NCBI GenBank assembly: GCA_034435375.1
Contig: DAOTXR010000043.1
Coordinates: 1-64,000 of the forward strand
Direction: 5' to 3'
Origin: DAOTXR01 sp034435375
GTDB lineage: Bacteria > Chloroflexota > Anaerolineae > Aggregatilineales > UBA3940
Length of the DNA: 64,000 nt
The notes below the pieces were generated by a model, which saw only the letters and a program-made list of their open reading frames with translations, ran no database searches and was not told where the DNA came from. Positions 52,386 to 61,139 of this stretch are shown piece after piece; position 1 is the first letter of the stretch; each line of letters begins with the position of its first letter. Both the position numbers and the translations under genes were made by a program.

Positions 52386-53516
52386 TCAGACCACCACAAC
52401 CGGCGTGCCAGGATCGCGGGAGCTGCCCACAGCGATTTGATCGTAACCCGCCGGCGGGTCAGTCCAGCGATACATCCAGCGAGCGGCCTCCGGCGTGACG
52501 TTCAAGCAACCGTGGCTGCGCGGGCGGCCATAGTCACCGTGCCAGTAGGTGCCATGAATGGCATGTCCCATGGTGGTGAAAAAGATGTTGAAGGGCACAC
52601 CAGGCAGATCAAAATAGTCAGGGTCGCTGAAAGCCTCCAGCTCAGGATCGGAGTACATGTGGCGGGCGGGCTGCTTGTAGACGACTGCCCATTCGCCTCT
52701 GGGTGTGCCATACCCGCCACCGCCGGAAGAGGTCAGCGTGCTGAATACAACTGTCTCCCCTTCATAACAGTCAATGCGTTGCTCGTCAAGGGTAACGACG
52801 ATGCGCTTGTCAGCTCCCTGGCTGATAGGTGCGAAGTCTTGAGGCGAGATGCGGCGCACATGGCGAGCCAGGACGTAGTAGGGCCGCGCGCCTTTCTTGT
52901 CATCGCGGACCTTATACCAACGGAAGCCGGCCTCATCCAATTCGACACCGATGACGTGGTGGACGGAGGCATAATAGAGGACCATCTGGGAATTGTCTTC
53001 CAGCAGCCGGATACCGCCGCCCGGCGCACCACGTGCAATGGTGTAGGGGACAATCACCTCAGCCCAAAAACCAGGACGCTCGTCAACAGTGGTCGTGATC
53101 TCCTCGACCTCAAACGGCATTCGGTAGGGCCGCATTGGTTGCACAGAGGCAGTATACAGGTAGCCGTTGGCCACACGATACCACACATCGTTGCGTGGAT
53201 TAGAACCTTCGGCATGCACGACCTCCAGGAGCGGCAGGACACGGTCACGAGGGAGCCATTCGACCACCGGAGTGCTGCGGCCCGCCGTCTCGCGGACAGG
53301 GGTCCCCATGTCAGTGATGCGCCCCCACAGATCGAGACGGGCAGGGCGCGGCTGGACAAAATCCCATTCGGCGCTGCCAGGAAGAAGAGGGTCCGGCGGC
53401 GGAAAGGGTGGCATGTCAGCCGCGCGAGCACGGCGCGACGCCATCGCACCGATCAGACTCGCTGCAGCCAGGCCAGCAGTTCGAAAGAAGGAACGTCGTG
53501 ATAAAGGCATGGACAT
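52386..53516 (-). CDS. L,D-transpeptidase (YkuD), Tat-exported paralogue
   Basis: A 376-residue enzyme. The Tat signal is SRRSFFRTAGLAAASLIGAMA (about 7-27). The YkuD active site HGTYWHGDYGRPRSHGCLNV (about 315-334) is complete. The SH3-like middle region aligns by pattern with the paralogue at 48672-49871 (WYRVANGYLYTASVQPMRP, DKRIVVTLDEQRIDCYEGETVVFST). It ends 151 nt before the histidine kinase start, so it may head that transcript. Duplication with retained motifs suggests two distinct substrates or conditions. Confidence 0.88.
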   Translation of the reverse strand: MSMPLSRRSFFRTAGLAAASLIGAMASRRARAADMPPFPPPDPLLPGSAEWDFVQPRPARLDLWGRITDMGTPVRETAGRSTPVVEWLPRDRVLPLLEVVHAEGSNPRNDVWYRVANGYLYTASVQPMRPYRMPFEVEEITTTVDERPGFWAEVIVPYTIARGAPGGGIRLLEDNSQMVLYYASVHHVIGVELDEAGFRWYKVRDDKKGARPYYVLARHVRRISPQDFAPISQGADKRIVVTLDEQRIDCYEGETVVFSTLTSSGGGGYGTPRGEWAVVYKQPARHMYSDPELEAFSDPDYFDLPGVPFNIFFTTMGHAIHGTYWHGDYGRPRSHGCLNVTPEAARWMYRWTDPPAGYDQIAVGSSRDPGTPVVVV

Positions 53517-53948
53517 GGGTTTTGTACGGTTCCTCCAGAGCCAGCTAATCCTTATGGCTTATCACAGGGTCTGGTGGCCACATCGTTCTGTTGTCTCTCC
53601 CACCAGCCGCGCCGGGATCGCGCCAGATGGCCTGACGTGACGTCCATTATATCTGAGGGGCGATCGTCGGCAAGGTGGGCTTGGGGCAGAGGTTCGATGG
53701 CCAAACCGTCGAAATTTTCTCTTGTTCCGGCAACCAACTACAGCCCTGTCCACAATCTCGTTGCGATGTAAAGGGAAAAGATCGCACCCAGGGTCGGGCG
53801 CCCAGGTACCTCTGGCACAGCAGAGCAGCCCTTACGATGCCAACGAGGTTATGACGCAGGCGCTCGTTTCGGCGTAGCCGCCAAAAGTCACGCTGCACCA
53901 GATAGCCAACCACTGGCTCATAGCATCGCTTCACAGCAGCCCAGATCG
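53517..53948. other. Intergenic region with no convincing gene
   Basis: A 432-nt stretch upstream of the L,D-transpeptidase gene. A 101-codon frame on the minus strand begins at GTG overlapping the stop of the thioredoxin-like gene, but its sequence has no recognisable fold and poor codon character in its second half. Promoter boxes are unclear. Confidence 0.35.
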
Positions 53949-54269
53949 TCACTGCTGGCTGGCATAGGGACGCAGCGCTTCATGAAGCATTTCGTAGGTC
54001 GGGTAGTCGAGCATGCCCTCGTCGGTGAAGTAGGGCCGCAGGCGCATGCCTGCCGCTGCGCCAGGCATAGGAAACAGATCCTGGCCGTTGACGCGAATCG
54101 TCGGCGAGCCGATGAAGCTCCACTCAATGGCCTGGCGATCGCTGGCAACCAGCCAATACGTGATCTCTGCCTCCAGCCCCAGGTCGGCGAGCACCCGCTG
54201 GAGCAACTCAGAGGCCATCTCCCAGCCAGCACAGTCTCTGGTGTACAGGATGTCGATCTGCAACGTCAT
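53949..54269 (-). CDS. Thioredoxin-like fold protein with a single active-site Cys
   Basis: A 106-residue protein opening MTLQIDILYTRDCAGWEMASELLQRVLADLGL, which reads as the beta-alpha start of a thioredoxin fold, but the motif is CAGW, with only the first Cys. FIGSPTIRVNGQDLF supplies the cis-Pro loop. Such monothiol forms are known near mercury or glyoxalase genes; here no such neighbour exists. The ATG at 54269 has GGAGCAGATG upstream and is preferred to 54338. Confidence 0.68.
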   Translation of the reverse strand: MTLQIDILYTRDCAGWEMASELLQRVLADLGLEAEITYWLVASDRQAIEWSFIGSPTIRVNGQDLFPMPGAAAGMRLRPYFTDEGMLDYPTYEMLHEALRPYASQQ

Positions 54270-54449
54270 CGCATCTGCTCCGTGGTCATTTCCTTGCCAG
54301 GGCCGAGTCTGCGGCCTGACCTGATCCTCAGCATACACTGCTTAGGGTTTGTCCGGAAGCAACTCTCCGTCCTTCGTCGGACATGTGAGGGTGAACGAAG
54401 AACTCATTGCTGATATCGTTAGTATTCCCGCTCTGGCCCCAGATGTCAA

Positions 54450-56132
54450 TCAATTTGCCACCTGCCACTGAGTGCCATCAAAGGTCAGTGTGAACGTCTT
54501 CATCTGAGGCCAGTCCTGGATGGCGGACACGATGGCCCGATCGCCATCGAGGGCAATAGCCTGGACCTCGTAGCCTGCTGCCGCCATGGTCCGGGTGATG
54601 GCGGTGTAGTCGCCGACGATGTCGCGGGTGAAGTCGCCATCACCCAGGACGGCCTCGACAGCATCGATCAACGCCTGCGCCTGGGTGTACTGGCTTGTGA
54701 CCAGCGCCTGCTGAGCAGAGATCAGCAACGTCTCTAAAGCAATGTTCTCAACATCGGTTGGCTCGCGAGTGAACTCGGCCACCTGGCCGCGCTCGATGGC
54801 ATCAGCCAGAGGCGGCAACGACTCCTGATAGCGGGCATAAAGCGCCTGGTAACGACGGACCGTATCGTAGAGCGCCACGGTTAGGCGGACGTCGTCGATC
54901 TGGACGCCAGGCGGATGCTCAGACAGCCATGCCAGGAAGCTCTGCTCAACCTGCGCCAGCCCGACCCCGTAGACACGACGCATGGCTTGGTCGAGCCAGG
55001 ACGACTCAGAGGGCGCCTCCGGGACCTCGACGGCATAGAGTTGCTTGAAGGCATCCAGGCCGTAGGTCTCAACCAGATAGGTCACCAGCGCGCCAGCCTC
55101 CATGTAGGCGATCTCGTGCTGCTCAGCCCAGAAGTTATCAGCAAGGCGAATGAGCGGCACGTAGACTCCCAGCTCAACAAGCGCCGCAGCCCGCTCAGGA
55201 AGCGGCTCCGGCTTATAGTGGCCTCCGCTGGCATACACTGCCAACCCTTCGGACAGAACACTAGCCACGCCAGATGGCGTCAGGGCGCTGCTGGCCCAGT
55301 GAGTCAACTCGTGGCGTAGCGTCGAGGCTAGATCGGGCATGACATAGGAACGATCCACATAAGTGATCACTACCGCATCAGCGACGTAACCGCCGTTGCC
55401 CCACACGTTGTCCAGAAAAATGATCGGGACAGGCGTATTGGGCAGAGGGAGACCCAATTCCTGCTTCACAGCGGCAGCAGCTTCCTCGGCAGCAGCGGCG
55501 ATCAGAGCAATGTCACGTGCGGCGGCAGTGTTGCTGACGTAATAAAGCCGACAGCACAACGTGTCACGCTGCTGCCAGGTGGCCTCACGTTCATAACCAG
55601 GGCGCTGCTCGGCGGGCAAAATGTCAACTGTGACCTCAAGTTGCGAGGTGGGGTGATGGGCGTTATCGGGCAGGGTGACGGCCAGACGGTGCCGACCAGT
55701 CACGCCTGTGGTATCCCATGCCCAGCGAAAGACAAGCACATGAGTGCGCAGAGGGCTGTAAGCTACCACCGGCTGGATCGGCAGCAGGTTGCCATCGAGG
55801 GTGAGGGCAGCCAACTCATCGCGGGGCAACAGGTCAATGTTTTGGACGGGCACCTCGACGGTGATCAGATCGCCGGCATAGTGAAGCGGCCCCGGATAAA
55901 CGTACACGTCACCCGGCAGCCAGGGCTGATCCGGGGTGGGCGTCGGCAATGGAGGCCGTGGCGGCGGCAACTCGATCGGTGCAACGGTGGCGGTAGGTGG
56001 GGGCGCAGGAGTGAGCGTGAGGGTCGGCGGGACCAGGTCAGGGCCTGAGACGGGGGTCGACGTGGGTTGCACAGCGAGGGGTCCGCAGGCCAGCATAGAG
56101 GCAATCAGGAAGAAGGCAGCAATAATCCTCAT
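54450..56132 (-). CDS. Lipoprotein with HExxH peptidase-MA-like domain
   Basis: A 560-residue outer-face protein. The signal MRIIAAFFLIASMLAC has a lipobox at about residue 16, followed by a Pro/Thr-rich linker (about 20-80). A beta-rich domain (about 85-180) leads to a metallopeptidase region: LRHELTHWASSAL carries HExxH, and a downstream Glu in the SEGLAVYASGGHY helix fits the third zinc ligand of the gluzincin type. The C-terminal 200 residues include helical segments. The ATG at 56132 is chosen for its lipobox; a longer frame to 56225 exists. Likely a membrane-anchored peptidase; substrate unknown. Confidence 0.75.
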   Translation of the reverse strand: MRIIAAFFLIASMLACGPLAVQPTSTPVSGPDLVPPTLTLTPAPPPTATVAPIELPPPRPPLPTPTPDQPWLPGDVYVYPGPLHYAGDLITVEVPVQNIDLLPRDELAALTLDGNLLPIQPVVAYSPLRTHVLVFRWAWDTTGVTGRHRLAVTLPDNAHHPTSQLEVTVDILPAEQRPGYEREATWQQRDTLCCRLYYVSNTAAARDIALIAAAAEEAAAAVKQELGLPLPNTPVPIIFLDNVWGNGGYVADAVVITYVDRSYVMPDLASTLRHELTHWASSALTPSGVASVLSEGLAVYASGGHYKPEPLPERAAALVELGVYVPLIRLADNFWAEQHEIAYMEAGALVTYLVETYGLDAFKQLYAVEVPEAPSESSWLDQAMRRVYGVGLAQVEQSFLAWLSEHPPGVQIDDVRLTVALYDTVRRYQALYARYQESLPPLADAIERGQVAEFTREPTDVENIALETLLISAQQALVTSQYTQAQALIDAVEAVLGDGDFTRDIVGDYTAITRTMAAAGYEVQAIALDGDRAIVSAIQDWPQMKTFTLTFDGTQWQVAN

Positions 56133-56221
56133 CTCTGGCTTCTTTCTCTCAGAGAGAGGGACCGAAGCAAAAGGTAAACGAGTCAGACAAACAGTCTCAT
56201 CAGCAGGATAGGGGACGCGAT

Positions 56222-58876
56222 TCACGGCTCTTTCTCCACGGGAACCCTATCGGCAAGCAGGCGGTCGAGGAAAGCTTCTTCCTCACGGGCAGAAGCCACT
56301 ACACCGTCGAGCCAAGCAGTGCGTAGCGTCTCCAGAATACCACGGAAGGTCGGACCGGGCGTCAGGCCGCGTGCTTTGAGTGTCTCGCCTGTGGTGAAGG
56401 GCCGGACGTAGCGCAGGCGGTGAGCGTACTCGACGATGCGATCGCGGGTGATGGCGTCTTGGGCAGCAGCCCACAGCGTTACCAGTACATCGTCAGGCGC
56501 GTGGGACAGGGCTGCATCCAATTGGCTGGGTCGGATTTCCTCCGGCAGCGCAGCAAGGTTGGCGCGAAAGGCGCGAACGGCGTCCAGCATATCGACGGTG
56601 GTGCGCCGCACATGCAGCCGGACACATAGGGCATGGACGGCCTCCTGCGTCAGAGAGTCAGTGAGCAAGGCAAAGTAGGGCAGCTCCAGATCGAAGTCGC
56701 CCGCCAGGCTCGACCACACAGGCAGATCGACAGCAGCACGCAGCGCCCGGAAAGCGGCAAGCATCCACGTTGACCAGGCCAGATCGGGATGTAGCTTACT
56801 CAGTACGCCCAACCCATCCAGGCGGTGAAAGACGCGCTCCGGGAACGGCTCATCGAGGATCAGCTCGATCTCGTGCTTGAGACGGTCCCCGCTGATGCGG
56901 TCAAGCATGGGCAGGGCATGCTCGATCAGCTCAGCGGTGCGAGGCTCGATCTCAAAGCCCAGGCGCTGCTCGAAACGGACAGCACGGAGGATGCGGGTGG
57001 GATCGTCAACGAAACTCAGGCTGTGCAAAACACGGATGCGTCCAGCCCGCAGGTCAGCCTCCCCGCCGTAGAAGTCGAGGAGCTGACCAAAGTGGTGCGG
57101 GTCGAGGCGGATGGCGAGCGTGTTGATAGTAAAGTCACGTCGGTGAATGTCAAGCTTGATGCTGCTGTGCTCAACCTCCGGCAGCACGGTGGGCGCCTCG
57201 TAGAACTCCGTGCGAGCTGAGGCGAAATCGATATGCGATGGTAGCTGGCCAACAGCACCCGACGTGCCAGCGACAGAGACCCCCAGGCGCTTGGCAATGC
57301 GCTCCCAGGTTGGCTCGTCAATGAGCCACTTGCCGGTACCGAACCGGGTGTGCGAACGCATATCACCACCGAGATGGCGGCACATGGCCCATGTCAGGGC
57401 GATGGCGTCGCCCTCAACCACAAAGTCGATGTCGGTGGTAGGTTGGCTCAGGAGCAGGTCGCGGACAAAACCACCGACGACATAGACAGCAAAGCCCATA
57501 TCGTGGGCCACACGTCCGATCTCGCGCATCAGAGCCATCAATGGGGCAGGCAAGGCCGCCTCCAACAAACGCACGATCTCGTTGTGGCGGGTCACTGGCG
57601 GAGAAGTGTGACCCATGTGCTTGATCAGGTCGGTACGGGTGACCACGCCGATGATCTGACCACCGGCATCCAATACCGGAATCTGGCCCCAGCCAGAGGT
57701 CATCATGACCTGCTGAAGGCTGGTGATCGAGTCGTCGGGATGAACTACGACCTCGCCAGCTTCCATCACCTGATCGACCCGCACCCCAGACAGGCCATGA
57801 TGAAGCGCCCGATCCACAGCACGGCGGGTAAGCAGGCCAATGACTTTCCCGTCGTGGACAATGGGGAAACCCTCATAGCCATAGCGGCGCATACGCTTGA
57901 CGGCGTCGCGCACGCGAGCGTGCGGAGGAAGAGTCTGCACGCCACGCGACATCAGATCGGCGACAGTGAGGACCGGCTGGACCATTTGCGGCAGCAAATC
58001 CAGCAGAGTGGCCTCGGCCTGGGAAAGGGTCATATCTCGAATGATAGCAGCAGAAGCGCGGCCATGGCCGCCGCCGCCAAAGCGCTCGGCCACACGGCCC
58101 ACGTCGAGTGCGGCAGTTGTGCTGCGAGCCACCATCTGGATGTGCGAGCCGAGGTCCACCAGCAAAAACACGGCTGCCGGGTCGAGCAAGTCGCGCAACT
58201 TGTGGGCCAACGTGGCAACCTCTTCAACCAGATCGGGGGCAAGCGCAGAGGCGATGACAACGGGGTAACCTTCAATATCGTAGGTGCGTGCATTCTGGGT
58301 GAGGCGGTCATAGAGAGCTTGCTGATCGTCGCTCAGTGAGTGTTGGAGAAACTCGCGCACCACGTCGAGCAGGGCGCCGACCTCCAATAGCCAGGCAGCA
58401 GCGTAAGCATCGCGTGGACGGGAGGAGCTATAGGTAAGCGACCCAGTATCCTCGTAGACGCCAAGCAGGAGCAGCGTAGCTTCGATGGGGGTGAGCAGCG
58501 CCCCTCCCGCACGGAGTCGCTCAACCAGGAGGGTGGTAGTGGCCCCCAGCTCCTCAAGCGTGACCTGCCAGTCAGGATTGAGCGAACTGCGGGGTGAATG
58601 GTGATCGATGATCACGACCGAGGTGCTCTCACTCATGCCGCGCAGTGTGGTAACGGTCTGTGTATCCACAACGTAGATGCGTTCGACTGGTTCTCTGGGC
58701 AGGTCTTTGGCGCGTACAAAGGGCAGCTCATCCCAATACAGCGCCACAAAGTGCCGCACATTGCGGTTGAGGCGGTTGGGCAGCACGGGCAACGCGGCAG
58801 GCATGAGCTTGTGCGCGGCCAACTGCGAGGCGACCGCGTCAAAGTCAGCGTTGTCGTGGGTCAAGATCAGCTCCAT
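56222..58876 (-). CDS. DHH-CBS-tRNA nucleotidyltransferase fusion
   Basis: An 884-residue three-part enzyme. A DHH/DHHA1 phosphoesterase module occupies about 1-300 (THDNADFDAVAS, IDHHSPRSS and GGGGHGRASAA). Two CBS domains follow at about 310-430 (VQTLPPHARVRDAVKRM, VVVHPDDSITSLQQVMM). A class II poly(A)/CCA polymerase module runs from about 455: GGFVRDLLLSQPTTDIDFVVEGD, RAVRFEQRLGFEI and a helical tail. This fusion is known in several bacteria as an A-adding or CCA-adding enzyme. CBS may bind adenosine nucleotides, and DHH resembles nanoRNase/c-di-AMP-type phosphoesterases. Start is ATG with an adequate leader. Confidence 0.92.
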   Translation of the reverse strand: MELILTHDNADFDAVASQLAAHKLMPAALPVLPNRLNRNVRHFVALYWDELPFVRAKDLPREPVERIYVVDTQTVTTLRGMSESTSVVIIDHHSPRSSLNPDWQVTLEELGATTTLLVERLRAGGALLTPIEATLLLLGVYEDTGSLTYSSSRPRDAYAAAWLLEVGALLDVVREFLQHSLSDDQQALYDRLTQNARTYDIEGYPVVIASALAPDLVEEVATLAHKLRDLLDPAAVFLLVDLGSHIQMVARSTTAALDVGRVAERFGGGGHGRASAAIIRDMTLSQAEATLLDLLPQMVQPVLTVADLMSRGVQTLPPHARVRDAVKRMRRYGYEGFPIVHDGKVIGLLTRRAVDRALHHGLSGVRVDQVMEAGEVVVHPDDSITSLQQVMMTSGWGQIPVLDAGGQIIGVVTRTDLIKHMGHTSPPVTRHNEIVRLLEAALPAPLMALMREIGRVAHDMGFAVYVVGGFVRDLLLSQPTTDIDFVVEGDAIALTWAMCRHLGGDMRSHTRFGTGKWLIDEPTWERIAKRLGVSVAGTSGAVGQLPSHIDFASARTEFYEAPTVLPEVEHSSIKLDIHRRDFTINTLAIRLDPHHFGQLLDFYGGEADLRAGRIRVLHSLSFVDDPTRILRAVRFEQRLGFEIEPRTAELIEHALPMLDRISGDRLKHEIELILDEPFPERVFHRLDGLGVLSKLHPDLAWSTWMLAAFRALRAAVDLPVWSSLAGDFDLELPYFALLTDSLTQEAVHALCVRLHVRRTTVDMLDAVRAFRANLAALPEEIRPSQLDAALSHAPDDVLVTLWAAAQDAITRDRIVEYAHRLRYVRPFTTGETLKARGLTPGPTFRGILETLRTAWLDGVVASAREEEAFLDRLLADRVPVEKEP

Positions 58877-59127
58877 GGCGGAATCGATTGTAGCGAATGG
58901 GTAGGAGGAGGGCGAATCGCAGCAGGCCAGGGAGTGCTCAACAAGGTGGTCATGGGATTAACAGGCCAGGCGGTTTTAGCCCTCCGTATCTGCTCTGTTG
59001 GGCGCTTCCGCAGGCCATCTGTAGAGGTCACGGAAGGGGAAGCGCCAGGCAAAAGGAGGTCGCTGGCATATTGCCCGCAGGGTACAATGGGCAGCAACAA
59101 CCCAATCTCCACCTGTAGCGAGGCGCT

Positions 59128-60135
59128 ATGAGCAATCCGGCAGCATCGACAGATCGACCTACGCTGATCAGCGGTGGGGCAGGTTTCATCGGCAGCCATC
59201 TGGCAGGCGCGTTGCTGGCACGCGGAGGACGTGTGATCTGCGTGGATAACTTCAACGACTACTATCCGCCGGCCCAGAAGCGAGCGAACATCGCTGACTA
59301 CCTGGACAATCCCCGATTCACGCTGATCGAGGCAGACATACGCGACCGCGGGCGCATGTTGGAAGTGGTTAGCATACACCAACCCGGTCAGATCGCGCAC
59401 CTGGCAGCGATGGCGGGAGTGCGTTACTCCATTGAGCGGGCAGCGTTGTACGCCGATGTCAACATACAGGGCACTATCCACCTGATGGATGCTGCGCGAC
59501 AGTGCGGCGTAGAAAACTTCGTGTTCGCATCCACATCATCAGTCTACGGGGCGACCGATCAGATTCCGTTCGTTGAAAGTCAGACAACCGATGGACCTCT
59601 GGCCCCCTACCCCGCGACTAAAAAGGCCGCTGAGGTGATGGGGTATGCCTATCATAACATGTTCGGCCTCAACTTCACGGCAGTACGGTTCTTCAGCGTG
59701 TACGGTCCGCGAGGTCGCCCCGACATGATGCCCTACATCGTCATCGACCGAACGGTGAAAGGCGAGCCAATCACGCTATACAACGACGGGGAGATGCACC
59801 GCGACTGGACGTACATCGATGACATCGTGAGTGGGGTGGTGGCAGCACTCGACAGGCCACTAGGGTATGGGGTGATCAACCTGGGACGCGGCGAGCCAGT
59901 GCGGATGGGCGACTTCGTGGCCATTATCGAGGAGCTGGTGGGGAAAAAGGCGCTGATCGAGGGTCGGCCAGCGCCGGCCAGCGAGCCGCCGATCACGTTT
60001 GCCAGCATCGACCGAGCGCGGCAAATGCTGGGCTACGCGCCGCAGACCTCGGTGCGTGAAGGGCTGGCGAAAATGTGGGCTTGGTATCGCAGTCACGCCC
60101 TACCAGGCACGGCGGGCGAATCGACGCGCCAGTAG
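59128..60135 (+). CDS. NAD-dependent epimerase, UDP-glucuronate 4-epimerase-like
   Basis: A 335-residue extended SDR. Nucleotide loop GGAGFIGSHLAGALL, VDNFNDYYPPAQKRANI (characteristic of UDP-glucuronate epimerases), HLAAMAGVRYSIE, SSVYGATDQIPFVE, catalytic YxxxK in PYPATKKAAEV, and RFFSVYGPRGRPDM. It interconverts UDP-glucuronate and UDP-galacturonate in related enzymes, supplying cell-envelope polysaccharide; the assignment is by pattern. It diverges from the CCA fusion gene and overlaps the next, convergent gene by 43 nt. Confidence 0.88.
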   Translation: MSNPAASTDRPTLISGGAGFIGSHLAGALLARGGRVICVDNFNDYYPPAQKRANIADYLDNPRFTLIEADIRDRGRMLEVVSIHQPGQIAHLAAMAGVRYSIERAALYADVNIQGTIHLMDAARQCGVENFVFASTSSVYGATDQIPFVESQTTDGPLAPYPATKKAAEVMGYAYHNMFGLNFTAVRFFSVYGPRGRPDMMPYIVIDRTVKGEPITLYNDGEMHRDWTYIDDIVSGVVAALDRPLGYGVINLGRGEPVRMGDFVAIIEELVGKKALIEGRPAPASEPPITFASIDRARQMLGYAPQTSVREGLAKMWAWYRSHALPGTAGESTRQ

Positions 60136-61013
60136 CGGATCACAGGCTCGGTCCGAACAGCATCGCAACTGGGGCGCACATGTACAGCCGTCTCCTCAGC
60201 CGCGACCATGATGTTATGGACCATTCCGCCGTGCATATCCTCAAAATGGACAAGCCAGCGAGCCGACGAGCCAACGTCCACCCCAAGCAGACGATAAGCA
60301 TCCACGCCGGTGAAGCCAGTCTCGGAACGCAGATAATACTCGGCGGCCTGCACACACGGATCGTAACATACACGACCGCGCACATGCTCAAGATCGATCT
60401 GACCGCCAGCGTCGGCCTCGACAAGAGATGCGGCAGCAGCAGGATCAATGCGCCCATAACACACACCCTGCGGCAGCGTGAGAGCCGTAGGGGCAAAGCG
60501 ATGGCCACCCAGGTGCGTCGTCTGCCACACGCGCTCTCCCGCCAAACGGGCCATCTCCCTATAAGTCGAAAGCCCAAACTTGGCACAGCAGGCATCGCGC
60601 CGACCGTTAGTACAGACCAGGATCAGGCGGTCGGAAGAACGATGCGCCATGTACTGTGGACTTTCAGCGGCGATTGCAGGCACGTCAAGCGCCAGCAGAT
60701 CGTCATAGCGATCAAGGCGGAAGGCATAGAGGCAAGGAGCTACGTCGCGAACCACTGCAACATAAAATGCAGGCCCACGGCCGGAGAGCCGGGCAGAGCG
60801 CTTGATCAGCTGGAGACGGGCCTGTGGTATGAGCTTCAGGTGGGCTGAGAGATGCTGCTTCACCGGGATAGGGATGGCGCTCTCCTCTAGGGCTTTGCTG
60901 CCCCACACGCCAGTGTACTCAAGTAGGAGCCACACATCTGCTCTCGGTGCAGAGCCGATCAAAGGCTCGTGAGCAGCATGAGATGCGAGAGAACAAAAGA
61001 AGCGCTGAGGCAT
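60093..61013 (-). CDS. Sucrase/ferredoxin-like protein
   Basis: A 306-residue protein of the sucraseferredoxin-like family. The N-terminus contains FFCSLASHAAHEPLIGSAPRADVWLLLEY; a mid-block VCTNGRRDACCAKFG has the conserved Cys residues of the thioredoxin-like ferredoxin half; THLGGHRFAPTALTLPQGVCYGR is the most diagnostic segment. In other bacteria such proteins are predicted to bind a 2Fe-2S cluster. The ATG at 61013 with GAGGG upstream is preferred over 61034. It overlaps the epimerase gene convergently. Confidence 0.85.
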   Translation of the reverse strand: MPQRFFCSLASHAAHEPLIGSAPRADVWLLLEYTGVWGSKALEESAIPIPVKQHLSAHLKLIPQARLQLIKRSARLSGRGPAFYVAVVRDVAPCLYAFRLDRYDDLLALDVPAIAAESPQYMAHRSSDRLILVCTNGRRDACCAKFGLSTYREMARLAGERVWQTTHLGGHRFAPTALTLPQGVCYGRIDPAAAASLVEADAGGQIDLEHVRGRVCYDPCVQAAEYYLRSETGFTGVDAYRLLGVDVGSSARWLVHFEDMHGGMVHNIMVAAEETAVHVRPSCDAVRTEPVIRYWRVDSPAVPGRA

Positions 61014-61139
61014 AGTGCAAAGCCCTCGATTCATCCTCTACCATGGACGAACAAAGGGCTTGATCGAAAGCATTTTCGATCAGACCCTGAAAAGCACGCT
61101 GAGCGCCTGCAGAGATACCTGCTGTACAGGGAGCAGGCC

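Noticed and set aside
53647..53952. 101-codon minus-strand frame starting at GTG over the stop of the thioredoxin-like gene
   Set aside because: The overlap is tempting, but the second half (PFTSQRDCGQGC onward) reads like non-coding sequence and no family is visible.
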